Shown here: in pieces, positions 23,632-31,345 of the stretch | Layout of the letters: each line of letters opens with the position of its first letter | Numbering within the stretch: position 1 is the stretch's first letter | Assembly: GCA_002437585.1 (NCBI GenBank) | Contig: DJQM01000048.1 | Span: forward strand, 1 to 43,373 | Direction of reading: 5' to 3' | DNA length: 43,373 bases | Origin: Clostridiales bacterium UBA6386 | GTDB lineage: Bacteria > Bacillota > Clostridia > Oscillospirales > Oscillospiraceae | Notes under the pieces: model-generated | Database searches by the model: none | Told to the model about the DNA's origin: nothing | Seen by the model: only the letters and a program-made list of their open reading frames with translations | Program-made: the position numbers and the translations under genes

Positions 23632-24197
23632 TAGCTTTCCTCCCCGGTTTTTTCCTCCTGGGGCAGCTCGATGGGCTCGCCAAAGGCGATTTTATCGATG
23701 GGGGGCAGCTCCTCCAGAGTGGAAAGCCCGAAGGTTCGCAGAAAATCCGGTGTGGTCCGGTACTGAATGGGTCTTCCGGGAACGTTCAGCCGCCCGGCCT
23801 CCTCGATGAGCTTTTTATTGAGCAGAGCCGCCACGGAGTAGGCACTGTCCACCCCCCGGATCTGCTCTACCATGGCTTTCGTCGCCGGCTGATAGTAGGC
23901 AACGATGGTCAGCGTTTCCAGCTGAGAAGCCGACAGCTTCGGGGGCTTCCGGGTCTCCAGAGCCTTGGTCACAAAGTCCGCCATCTCCCCGGAGGAAACC
24001 ATCTGATAGCCCTTTTCCAGCTTCAGAATCCGGATGCCCCGCCGCTGGAAGGCAAGCTCATCCGCCATGGCATCGGCAGCCTTCTCAATTTCGTCCGGGT
24101 CTGCTGCCAGCACCTCGGAAAGGCGGCTGATTTCCATCCGCTCTCCGGCGGCAAAAAGGATTGCCTCAATGGCTCTTTGCAGCTGTTCAAACTCCAT
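23631..24197 (-). CDS. scpB: Segregation and condensation protein B
   Basis: Partner of ScpA and SMC in chromosome condensation. The 188-residue protein has paired winged-helix domains: MEFEQLQRAIEAILFAAGE at the start, LSASQLETLTIVAYYQPATKAMVEQIRGVDS in the middle, and YRTTPDFLRTFGLSTLEELPPI near the end. The start is ATG 24197, overlapping scpA by 11 bases with a GGAG site upstream; a longer reading from 24227 is not supported. Confidence 0.95.
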   Translation of the reverse strand: MEFEQLQRAIEAILFAAGERMEISRLSEVLAADPDEIEKAADAMADELAFQRRGIRILKLEKGYQMVSSGEMADFVTKALETRKPPKLSASQLETLTIVAYYQPATKAMVEQIRGVDSAYSVAALLNKKLIEEAGRLNVPGRPIQYRTTPDFLRTFGLSTLEELPPIDKIAFGEPIELPQEEKTGEES

Positions 24198-24990
24198 GGG
24201 CAAGCATCTCCTTCTTTTCTTCCTCATCCAGCAGCCGGACGTTGGGGTTGTCCCCGTTCACATCATCCTCCAGTGTCACAGAGTTGGTCTTGCACAGATC
24301 CAGCACCGCCAGGAAGGTGGCCACGATCTCCGACCGGCTTTTGTTGCCCCGGAACAGATTTTTCAGCCGCTCCACCCCCCGGAGTACCAGCTGCCGGAGA
24401 ACTTCCCCGGTTTTCCGTCCGATGGGGTAAGGCTCCTTGCCCACGATGCCCTTGAAATTGGCCGTGGGCGGGGGCAGCTGCCGGGCATTCCGCTCGGCGA
24501 TCATATCCAGAGCCCGGAGCAAGTCCAGTACATCGTGCTGATACCGGTAGGTATTGTCCCGCTTCAGCGGCTCCGGCTCCTTGGTAAACAGGCACCGGCC
24601 GATCTCGTTTCTCGGCTCCAGCACGGCCACCGCCCTGTGGATCTGCTCCATGGCCTCCTTCCGGCGGCGTTCGATCAGGGACTGACGCAGTAGGTCCAGC
24701 TCCGACTCCGCCTCCGCCTGCTCGGCGGCGGACAGCAGCATCTTGGTTTTAATCAGCATCAGGTGAGAAGCCATGGTGATAAACTCACTGGCCACCTCCA
24801 TGTCAAGCCGCTTCATTTCCGCCAGATAGCTTAAGTACTGCTCTAAGATAGCGGTGATGGACACGTCCTGAATTTCAATTTTATTCTTGCTCAGCAGCTC
24901 AAAGATCACATCCAGAGGCCCTTCAAAATCCTCCATGGTCTCGGACTTCGTGCGGACAATGCCCTCCAGATGGTATTGCGGTTCTTCCAT
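24187..24990 (-). CDS. scpA: Segregation and condensation protein A (kleisin)
   Basis: Kleisin subunit bridging the SMC heads. The 267-residue protein has the N-terminal signature DFEGPLDVIFELLSKNKIEIQDVSI, then ITMASHLMLIKTKMLLS, and the C-terminal winged helix with EIVATFLAVLDLCKTNSVTLE. First gene of a six-gene operon (scpA, scpB, DUF2953, ytfJ, dacB, rluB) transcribed from a promoter at 25058-25030. Confidence 0.95.
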   Translation of the reverse strand: MEEPQYHLEGIVRTKSETMEDFEGPLDVIFELLSKNKIEIQDVSITAILEQYLSYLAEMKRLDMEVASEFITMASHLMLIKTKMLLSAAEQAEAESELDLLRQSLIERRRKEAMEQIHRAVAVLEPRNEIGRCLFTKEPEPLKRDNTYRYQHDVLDLLRALDMIAERNARQLPPPTANFKGIVGKEPYPIGRKTGEVLRQLVLRGVERLKNLFRGNKSRSEIVATFLAVLDLCKTNSVTLEDDVNGDNPNVRLLDEEEKKEMLAHGV

Positions 24991-25029
24991 ATTCCGTTCC
25001 TTTGTTCCGTCCCCGTTTCGTTTTGAAGA

Positions 25030-25058
25030 ATTATACCATTGATTTTCCGACAGCGCAA
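25030..25058 (-). promoter_or_regulatory. sigma-A promoter of the scpA operon
   Basis: Minus strand TTGCGC (25058-25053), 17-bp spacer, TATAAT (25035-25030), about 35 bases before scpA. Confidence 0.8.
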
Positions 25059-25095
25059 GCGTTTCAAAAAAAATAGACCTTTCTCACAGAAATTA

Positions 25096-25124
25096 TTGCA
25101 TTTTTCGATTCTATGTGGTAAGAT
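25096..25124 (+). promoter_or_regulatory. sigma-A promoter of a small membrane-protein gene
   Basis: TTGCAT (25096-25101), 17-bp spacer, TAAGAT (25119-25124). Confidence 0.7.
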
Positions 25125-25157
25125 ATCTACACAAGATAAATCCTGGAGGGATGAGAA

Positions 25158-25460
25158 GTGGCAAGACGCAGTCGTAATCGCTATCGTGAAATGGAAAGCA
25201 TGATGACCAAAATCATCCTTGCTGACCTGCTGGTATTCATCGGCTATCTGGTGTGCGCCGGTCTGAGCTGGAGCATTCTGAAGGTAGTCACCGCCATTAT
25301 CGCCATTTTCGGCTCACTTTTATGCGTTGGCTGGCTGCGCCTGACCGGCGAGATAGGCCGCAGAAGAAGCCTGTGGATGGTGACGGCGTTCGTGTGCATC
25401 GTCATCTGCGTGGCGGTGTCCCTGCTGGTGGGCTATCCCTGCCCCAAGCCCACGGCGTAA
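25158..25460 (+). CDS. Small three-helix membrane protein, unknown function
   Basis: A 100-residue protein with a strongly basic N-terminus (ARRSRNRYRE) and three predicted transmembrane segments (about 22-40, 43-62, 76-93). The start may be GTG at 25158 (sequence GTGGCAAGACG) after GGAGGG. I do not recognise the family. It has its own promoter and terminator, and codon use is like its neighbours, so it is probably a real gene. Divergent from scpA. Confidence 0.7.
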   Translation: MARRSRNRYREMESMMTKIILADLLVFIGYLVCAGLSWSILKVVTAIIAIFGSLLCVGWLRLTGEIGRRRSLWMVTAFVCIVICVAVSLLVGYPCPKPTA

Positions 25461-25478
25461 TGTTCATAACAGATTCAA

Positions 25479-25506
25479 ACCGCCCCGGACTGCTGTCCGG
25501 GGCGGT
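25479..25506. terminator. Bidirectional terminator between two small membrane-protein genes
   Basis: ACCGCCCCGGAC (25479-25490) pairs perfectly with 25495-25506 around TGCT. It stands between convergent genes; T-rich flanks are modest (CTTATT on plus, GTTTG on minus). Confidence 0.75.
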
Positions 25507-25514
25507 CTTATTCG

Positions 25515-25811
25515 TTATTCCTTCTTTTCCAGCCTCTCCTGCTGTGCCAGGCACGCCTTCAGAACCTTCCTCTGTTTTGCCAGCTCCCGACCCAACGGCA
25601 CCGCACCGGATATGGCAATCAGCAGCACAAAGGCTGCCAGCCCCAGCATCGCCGGATTTGCCCCGACCCGGAGCACCGCCGCGAGCAGCAGAACCCCCAC
25701 GAGAAGGCGCATGACCATCGCCCGGAGTACCACCCGGATGGTCTTCCGGCACCGCTCCTCCCGATCGTAGGGATCCAACTCCTGGCTTTCAAAGAGATCG
25801 GGCTTTTCCAT
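25515..25811 (-). CDS. Small membrane protein co-transcribed with trpS, unknown function
   Basis: A 98-residue protein: an acidic N-terminus (FESQELDPYDREE), a hydrophobic central part with two predicted transmembrane helices (about 33-50 and 54-72), and a charged C-terminus (QQERLEKKE). The ATG overlaps the trpS stop (TGATG), so it is translationally coupled to trpS. No family recognised. Confidence 0.7.
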   Translation of the reverse strand: MEKPDLFESQELDPYDREERCRKTIRVVLRAMVMRLLVGVLLLAAVLRVGANPAMLGLAAFVLLIAISGAVPLGRELAKQRKVLKACLAQQERLEKKE

Positions 25812-26833
25812 CAGCGTGCCACGAAGCCGACCTTTTTGTAAACCTTGCGCAGGGTCTTCTCCGCCACAAAGCCAGCCTTCTCGGCACCCTCCTTATAGAC
25901 CTTTTCCAGATACGCCTTATCCTTCAGAATCCGGCCGGTCTCCTCCCGGATAGGCCGCAGATGCTCGATCACCGCGTCGCCTACCGCAGGCTTGAACTTG
26001 CCGTAGCCGCAGCCGGCAAACTCCTGCTCGATCTGGGCATAGGTCTTGCCGGTAACGGCGGCGTAGATGCTCATCAGGTTGGAAACACCCGGCTTATTCT
26101 CCGGGTCATAGCGGATGCAGTTTTCCGTGTCGGAATCGGTAATGGCTCGCTTGAATTTGCGCTGAATGTCCTCGGGCTTTTCCATCAGGAACACGCAGCC
26201 ATCGGGAATGGACTTGGACATCTTGGTATCCGGGGCATTCAGGCTCATAACCCGGGCACCGGTTTCGGGAATGAAGGGCTCCGGAATTTTGAACACATCG
26301 CCGTAAATGCCATTGAACCGCTTGGCAATGTCCCGGGTCAGTTCGCAGTGCTGCTTCTGATCGTTGCCTACAGGCACCAGATCCGGCTGATACAGCAGAA
26401 TGTCCGCCGCCATCAGGGAGGGGTATGTGAACAGACCGCCGTTGACATTGTCCGCATGCTTGGCCGCCTTGTCCTTGAACTGGGTCATCCGGGACAGCTC
26501 GCCGAACATGGTATAGCAGTTCAGTACCCAGCCAAGCTCCGCATGCTGGTGCACATGGCTCTGGATGAACAGGGTGTTCTTCTCCGGATCCAGGCCGCAG
26601 GCAATGTAGGTAGCCAGCTGCTCCAGGGTACGCCGACGCAGATCCGCCGGGTTCTGGCGGACGGTGATGGTGTGCAGGTCTGCCATAAAGTAGAAGCAGT
26701 CGTAGTTATCCGACCGGGCTGCCCAGTTTTTGATGGCACCCAGGTAATTCCCCAGATGCAGATCGCCGGAGGGCTGAATGCCGGAAAGCATTCTCTTTTT
26801 CGGCACAGTTTGATCGGTAAGCATTTCGCTCAT
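25811..26833 (-). CDS. trpS: Tryptophanyl-tRNA synthetase
   Basis: Class I synthetase that charges tRNA-Trp. The 340-residue protein has the HIGH-type motif PSGDLHLGNYLG (about residues 21-32) and KMSKS in DTKMSKSIP. It is shortest-form bacterial TrpRS in length. Start ATG 26833 is chosen because AAAGGA lies about 10 bases upstream; a GTG at 26842 would be too close to it. No T-box leader was found: the untranslated leader is only about 25 bases. Confidence 0.96.
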   Translation of the reverse strand: MSEMLTDQTVPKKRMLSGIQPSGDLHLGNYLGAIKNWAARSDNYDCFYFMADLHTITVRQNPADLRRRTLEQLATYIACGLDPEKNTLFIQSHVHQHAELGWVLNCYTMFGELSRMTQFKDKAAKHADNVNGGLFTYPSLMAADILLYQPDLVPVGNDQKQHCELTRDIAKRFNGIYGDVFKIPEPFIPETGARVMSLNAPDTKMSKSIPDGCVFLMEKPEDIQRKFKRAITDSDTENCIRYDPENKPGVSNLMSIYAAVTGKTYAQIEQEFAGCGYGKFKPAVGDAVIEHLRPIREETGRILKDKAYLEKVYKEGAEKAGFVAEKTLRKVYKKVGFVAR

Positions 26834-26867
26834 AATACTCACATTCCTTTTTCAGAGTTTTTCCCCC

Positions 26868-26896
26868 ATTCTAGCACAACCCCTCGGATTTCGCAA
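26868..26896 (-). promoter_or_regulatory. sigma-A promoter of trpS
   Basis: Minus strand TTGCGA (26896-26891), 17-bp spacer, TAGAAT (26873-26868) with an extended TGC before the -10. Divergent from the gltX promoter. Confidence 0.8.
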
Positions 26897-26917
26897 GTGA
26901 AAAAGCATCCGCCGGAA

Positions 26918-26946
26918 TTGATTTTCCCGGTTCCATATGCTATAAT
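26918..26946 (+). promoter_or_regulatory. sigma-A promoter of gltX
   Basis: TTGATT (26918-26923), 17-bp spacer, TATAAT (26941-26946), about 27 bases before the gene. Confidence 0.8.
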
Positions 26947-26979
26947 GCAGAAAACTAAGAAAAAGAGGTATTGAACCAT

Positions 26980-28626
26980 ATGGACTATCAGGCACTTGCC
27001 GAGCTTCTGTTTCCGGACGTGACGGAAACCCCGGAGGCTCTGGAAGAAAAATATCCCCCCCGGAACCTGCCGGAAGGCGCGGTGGTCACCCGGATGGCTC
27101 CCTCCCCCACGGGCTTTGTCCACCTGGGCAACTTGGTGCAGGGGCTGACCTCCGAGCGGATGGCTCACCAGAGCGGCGGCGTTCTGTTCCTCCGGGTGGA
27201 GGACACGGACGCCAAGCGGGAGGTTCCCGGCGCGGTGGAGGTGCTCATCAACACCCTGAAGCACTACGGCATTCACTTTGACGAGGGTGCCACCATGGAC
27301 GGGGACAACGGCCTTTACGGCCCCTACCGCCAGCGTCAGCGGGCGGCCATCTACCACGTCTACGCCAAGAAGCTGGTCTACCAGGGCATGGCCTACCCCT
27401 GCTTCTGCACTGAAGAAGAGCTGAACGCCATGCGGCAGCGGCAGGAAGCCAATAAGGAGACCACCGGCTATTACGGAAAGTACGCCATCTGGCGTGACCG
27501 CTCCCTGGAGGACATCCGCGCCCAGCTGGATGCCGGCAAGCCCTGGGTGCTTCGGTTCCGCTCCACCGGCTCCATCGAAAATCAGTTCAAGTTTGACGAT
27601 GTGGTGAAGGGCAAGCTGACCATCACGGAAAACAACATCGACCATGTTCTCCTCAAATCCGACGGCATTCCCACCTACCACTTCGCCCATGCGGTGGACG
27701 ACCACCTGATGCGCACCACCCACGTCGTTCGGGGCGACGAGTGGCTGGCTACCCTGCCCTTCCACATCCAGCTGTTCCAGGCTCTGGGCTTTCGGCTCCC
27801 CAAGTACGTCCACATCGGGCCTCTGATGAAGATGGACGGCACCTCCAAGCGCAAGCTCAGCAAGCGCAAGGATCCGGAGCTGGCTCTGACCTATTATCGG
27901 GCTGAGGGCTTCCCGGTAGAATCCGTCTATGAGTATATCATGACCCTGCTGAACTCCAACTTTGAGGACTGGCGCAGAGCCAACCCGGATGCTCCCGCTA
28001 CGGACTTCAGGTTCAGTGCCAAGAAGCTGAATCCGGCAGGCTCTCTGTTCGACTACGCCAAGCTGGTGGATGTGTCCAAAAACGTCATCTCCCGGATGGC
28101 CGCGGATAAGGTCTATGCGGAACTTGCTGCCTGGGCTCAGGAGTTTGACCCGGACTTTGCGGCGAAGCTCACCGCCGATCCGGAGTATACCAGGAAGATT
28201 CTGGCCATCGGCCGTGGCGGCAAGAAGCCCCGGAAGGATCTGGCGGTGTGGAAGGACGCAAAGCCCTACATGGGATTCTTCTTTGATGAATATCTGGCAA
28301 AGCCCGAATTTGGCGGGAAATTTGATAAGGCCGTCGTCCGGGACGTGCTGAATCGGTTCCTGGAGGGCTACGACCCGGCAGACGATTCCGGTGTCTGGTT
28401 TGACAAAATCAAGGCCATTACAACTGAAGTCGGCTTCACCACCGACATGAAAGCCTACAAGGCAGACCCCGCCGCCTTCCCCGGCACGGTCACCGATGTT
28501 TCCACCTTCATCCGTCTGGCGGTCACTGGCCAGACCAACTCCCCAGACCTGTATACCGTCATGCAGATTCTGGGCGCCGAGCGCACCGCCCAGCGCATCC
28601 GTTCCGCTATCGATTCTCTGGATTAA
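26980..28626 (+). CDS. gltX: Glutamyl-tRNA synthetase
   Basis: Charges tRNA-Glu (and perhaps tRNA-Gln in organisms using the transamidation route). The 548-residue protein has the HIGH-type motif PSPTGFVHLGNL (41-52), the VEDTDAKREVPGA segment, HVVRGDEWL, and the KMSKS-type KRKLSKRKDPE. It is longer than the E. coli enzyme (471), with an extended C-terminal anticodon-binding region, as in many clostridia. Start ATG 26980 is 10 bases after AAGAGG; the TTG at 26971 is too near that site. With hemA dead, its product no longer feeds tetrapyrrole synthesis through the local hemA copy. Confidence 0.95.
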   Translation: MDYQALAELLFPDVTETPEALEEKYPPRNLPEGAVVTRMAPSPTGFVHLGNLVQGLTSERMAHQSGGVLFLRVEDTDAKREVPGAVEVLINTLKHYGIHFDEGATMDGDNGLYGPYRQRQRAAIYHVYAKKLVYQGMAYPCFCTEEELNAMRQRQEANKETTGYYGKYAIWRDRSLEDIRAQLDAGKPWVLRFRSTGSIENQFKFDDVVKGKLTITENNIDHVLLKSDGIPTYHFAHAVDDHLMRTTHVVRGDEWLATLPFHIQLFQALGFRLPKYVHIGPLMKMDGTSKRKLSKRKDPELALTYYRAEGFPVESVYEYIMTLLNSNFEDWRRANPDAPATDFRFSAKKLNPAGSLFDYAKLVDVSKNVISRMAADKVYAELAAWAQEFDPDFAAKLTADPEYTRKILAIGRGGKKPRKDLAVWKDAKPYMGFFFDEYLAKPEFGGKFDKAVVRDVLNRFLEGYDPADDSGVWFDKIKAITTEVGFTTDMKAYKADPAAFPGTVTDVSTFIRLAVTGQTNSPDLYTVMQILGAERTAQRIRSAIDSLD

Positions 28627-29113
28627 GGCTGTCGGAAAGCTGTGTCATTGCGAACCAGTGCCGCAGCACTGGTGTGGCCCTTTCCAAGGATTCCCTCCGG
28701 TCACAATCCGTTCCCCCTGCCTTCCCCTGAGGGGAGTGGTGCTTCGCGCAGTGAATCAAAATCCAAATGATTGCCAGTGGCAATCATACCATAATGTGCA
28801 GGTGGCTCGAAGAGCCGGATGAGGTGGCCTTCTAAAAAATATTGCAAGTCAACCCTTATATTCCAAGCCTTCTAGAATCTTTCAGTGCAGGTCCCTCCGG
28901 GGGCAAGGTTCTTGTCCCGGCAAGAGCCTTGAGAAGTAAGTGGGCTTAAGGGGGTGCCGGCGGCAAAGCCCGCCACCTTAAGAATCCCCCGGCCGCACCG
29001 TCGGAAGTGCATCAGAGTCTTTTGGGTTACTATTTGCAATATATCAGGGTGTATCTGAAAACTGTCAAAACGCCCGGACAAGCGAGCGCATCGTCCCTTT
29101 GTATTCTTGCCTT
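28627..29113. repeat. Gene-free region with decayed dispersed repeats
   Basis: Between gltX and the GyrI-like gene no coding sequence is convincing. At 28643-28680 lies one arm of the 8237 element (GTCATTGCGAACCAGTG...CACTGGTGTGG). From about 28709 follow GC-rich hairpins (CCCCTGAGGGG; TGATTGCC/GGCAATCA at 28768-28786; GGTTCTTG/CAAGAGCC at about 28909-28930) and a GGATGAGGTGG segment. They look like remains of palindromic repeats. No clear terminator for gltX was found. Confidence 0.6.
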
Positions 29114-29749
29114 TCAGGCCTTTTTAATCGGATGTCGGATGACGGTTTTCCGCTTCTCCGGGGCGGTTCTGCGGGGATCGGACAGATAGATTTCATGGTG
29201 AAGTCGTCCCCCACTGAAATCATTCACATAGCCCTTATCCTTCAGAAAAGCGTCCATGGCGGCGACGGTGGCGGGTTCCGCGTCATAGGAACCGACATGC
29301 AGCATTTGTACGCACAGCCCCTCGTCGATGGTCAGAAACTCTGCCGAAGAGCAGTCAAGTTTCTTCTTTTTTGCCGCCGTTTCCGCTGCCCAGGCAAAGT
29401 CCGCCTTCGTCACAAAATCCGGCAGACGGAGGACCGAAATCCAGGAAAAGCCCGCCTTATCCCTGTAATTCACGCCGCCGTCAAGTCCATCCTGCCACCA
29501 GAAGCCCTCCAGAGGCGGGACGACGTATTCAAAAAAGCCGGGAATTTTATAGTCCGTTTTATAGCTCATTTTCAGGGTGTAGGCCACGGCATACAGAACG
29601 CAGATGGCCTGCTGATAGGCTCCCCCTTCCGCATTCGGGTCGCCCTGACCCCGGAGGGCAATGTAATTGGCGGCAGGCACAGTCACGATCTCCGGCTTGT
29701 CCTTTGGCATGTAGCATTCCTTATATTCCTTTTTAAAATCAAAGGCCAT
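29114..29749 (-). CDS. GyrI-like small-molecule-binding domain protein
   Basis: A 211-residue cytosolic protein matching stand-alone GyrI-like (SbmC/BmrR effector-type) proteins: VTVPAANYIALRGQGDPN near residue 30, CVLYAVAYTLKMSYK, PPLEGFWWQDG with conserved Trp, and a second half with MLHVGSYDAEPATVAAMDAFLKDKGY and HHEIYLSDPRR. No DNA-binding domain is attached. Relatives bind hydrophobic ligands or hydrolyse cyclopropanoid compounds; the ligand here is unknown. Start ATG 29749 follows GGAG by about 9 bases; an upstream in-frame ATG (29767) lies before that site. Confidence 0.85.
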   Translation of the reverse strand: MAFDFKKEYKECYMPKDKPEIVTVPAANYIALRGQGDPNAEGGAYQQAICVLYAVAYTLKMSYKTDYKIPGFFEYVVPPLEGFWWQDGLDGGVNYRDKAGFSWISVLRLPDFVTKADFAWAAETAAKKKKLDCSSAEFLTIDEGLCVQMLHVGSYDAEPATVAAMDAFLKDKGYVNDFSGGRLHHEIYLSDPRRTAPEKRKTVIRHPIKKA

Positions 29750-29788
29750 CGTTTTTTCTCCAAACATATTCGATAATTTGTTTGGTTT

Positions 29789-29817
29789 ATCCTACCATAG
29801 ATCGCTCCAGAAGTCAA
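29789..29817 (-). promoter_or_regulatory. sigma-A promoter of the GyrI-like gene
   Basis: Minus strand TTGACT (29817-29812), 17-bp spacer, TAGGAT (29794-29789). Confidence 0.8.
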
Positions 29818-29821
29818 GTAC

Positions 29822-29849
29822 AGCCCCGGCGAATTTCGCCGGAGCTGTT
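29822..29849 (-). terminator. Hairpin downstream of pyk
   Basis: CAGC-CCGGCGAA pairs with TTCGCCGG-GCTG with one mismatch. It lies ten bases after the pyk stop, but no good T run follows, and it sits just before the promoter of the next gene. Confidence 0.5.
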
Positions 29850-29858
29850 TGGATTCTG

Positions 29859-31271
29859 TCAGACGGTTTCGATTCTGATGGTGTTGGTATTGCCCTGCTG
29901 GCCGTTCACAGGGCCGCCGGTAAGCACCAGATTGTCCCCAGGCTGAAGGTTCAGCACCCGGGTGGCTTCCTTCTTGGCGTAGTAGAACATGACCTCCATG
30001 CCGGGGAACTGGTCGGCCATCACCGGAGTCACGCCCCAGCTCATGGACAGCCGCCGCCAGATCTTCCGGTCGGTGGTCATGCCGATGATGTCCACGGGGG
30101 TGCGGAAGCGGCTGACCAGCCGGGCGGTCTTGCCGCTGACGGAGCAGACCACAATGGCCTTGGCACCCACATCAATGGCCATGGAGCACACCGCGTGAGA
30201 AATGCAGTCCAGATTGCTCTTCCCCACAAATTCCGTCTTGCGGAAGCGCTGCTTATAGTCCGTGTGCTGCTCGGTGTACTCGGCGATCTCGGCCATGGCC
30301 TTCACCGCCTCCACCGGGTACTTGCCCGCGGCGGACTCGCCGGAGAGCATCACACAGGAGGTGCCGTCATAGACGGCGTTGGCCACATCGGAAATCTCCG
30401 CCCGGGTGGGACGGGGATTCTGGATCATGGATTCCAGCATTTCCGTAGCGGTGATGACCCGCTTGCCCAGCATCCGACACATCCGGGTCAGCTTCTTCTG
30501 AACGGCAGGCACCTCCACATAGGGAATTTCCACCCCCAGGTCGCCCCGGGCGATCATCACGCCGCCGCAGGCAGAGCAGATTTCCTTCACGTTGTCCACA
30601 CCGGAACGGTTCTCGATTTTGGAGATGATCTCAATGTCGCTGCCGCCGTTGGCATCCAGCAGTGCCTGAATATCCAGCACGTCCTGCTTGGTGGAGACGA
30701 AGGAGGCGGCGATGAAGTCCACACCGTGGCGGATGCCGAAGAGAATGTCCGACTGATCCTGCTCGCTGAGGTAGGGGCCGGACATGACCTTATTGGGGAA
30801 GGACATGCTCTTCCGGTCGCTGAGGACGCCGCCCACCAGGCACTTGCAGTGGATGTCGTGACCCTCTACGGACTGCACCTGGAACTTCACCAGCCCATTA
30901 TTGACGGTGACGATATCGCCGGGCTTCAGCTCCTTGTGCAGAGCCTTATAGTTTACGGCCACCTTGGTCTCATCGCCCACGATCTCATCGGTGGTGAAGG
31001 TAAAATCGCTGCCGTCGGCAATGGTCACCTTGCCGCCCGCGAAGGTACGGATCCGGTACTCCGGGCCTTTGGTGTCCAGCATGATGGCAATGGGCAGGCC
31101 CAGCTTCTGGCGAACCTTCTTGATAAGCTCGATTTTCTTTTCGTGTTCCTCATGGGTGCCATGGGAGAAATTCAGCCGGGCTACATTCATACCGGCAAGA
31201 CACATCTGGGTTAGCGTTTCTTCGTTTTCGCTGGAGGGGCCGATGGTGCAGATAATCTTCGTTTTTCTCAT
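29859..31271 (-). CDS. pyk: Pyruvate kinase
   Basis: Last glycolytic step, making pyruvate and ATP from PEP. The 470-residue protein opens with TKIICTIGPSS and NVARLNFSHG, has LDTKGPEYR, the active-site Lys region IISKIENRSGVDN, MIARGDLGVEIP, and TATEMLESMIQNPRPTRAE. The length lacks the extra C-terminal PEP-utiliser domain of Bacillus Pyk. The ATG follows GGGAGG. It has its own promoter at the end of asnB. Confidence 0.97.
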   Translation of the reverse strand: MRKTKIICTIGPSSENEETLTQMCLAGMNVARLNFSHGTHEEHEKKIELIKKVRQKLGLPIAIMLDTKGPEYRIRTFAGGKVTIADGSDFTFTTDEIVGDETKVAVNYKALHKELKPGDIVTVNNGLVKFQVQSVEGHDIHCKCLVGGVLSDRKSMSFPNKVMSGPYLSEQDQSDILFGIRHGVDFIAASFVSTKQDVLDIQALLDANGGSDIEIISKIENRSGVDNVKEICSACGGVMIARGDLGVEIPYVEVPAVQKKLTRMCRMLGKRVITATEMLESMIQNPRPTRAEISDVANAVYDGTSCVMLSGESAAGKYPVEAVKAMAEIAEYTEQHTDYKQRFRKTEFVGKSNLDCISHAVCSMAIDVGAKAIVVCSVSGKTARLVSRFRTPVDIIGMTTDRKIWRRLSMSWGVTPVMADQFPGMEVMFYYAKKEATRVLNLQPGDNLVLTGGPVNGQQGNTNTIRIETV

Positions 31272-31316
31272 ATGTTCCTCCCTGGTTTCTGGATTCTGAT
31301 TTTCTGATACAAGGTC

Positions 31317-31345
31317 ATTTTACCATCATTTGCCGGACTCGTCAA
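31317..31345 (-). promoter_or_regulatory. sigma-A promoter of pyk
   Basis: Minus strand TTGACG (31345-31340), 17-bp spacer, TAAAAT (31322-31317). The -35 overlaps the asnB stop codon. Confidence 0.85.

Noticed and set aside
26834..26917. T-box upstream of trpS
   Set aside because: The leader is about 25 bases and lacks the AGGGTGGNACCGCG motif.
28872..29081. 69-codon minus-strand ORF between gltX and the GyrI-like gene
   Set aside because: No ribosome site, no family-like sequence, and the region consists of decayed palindromic repeats.
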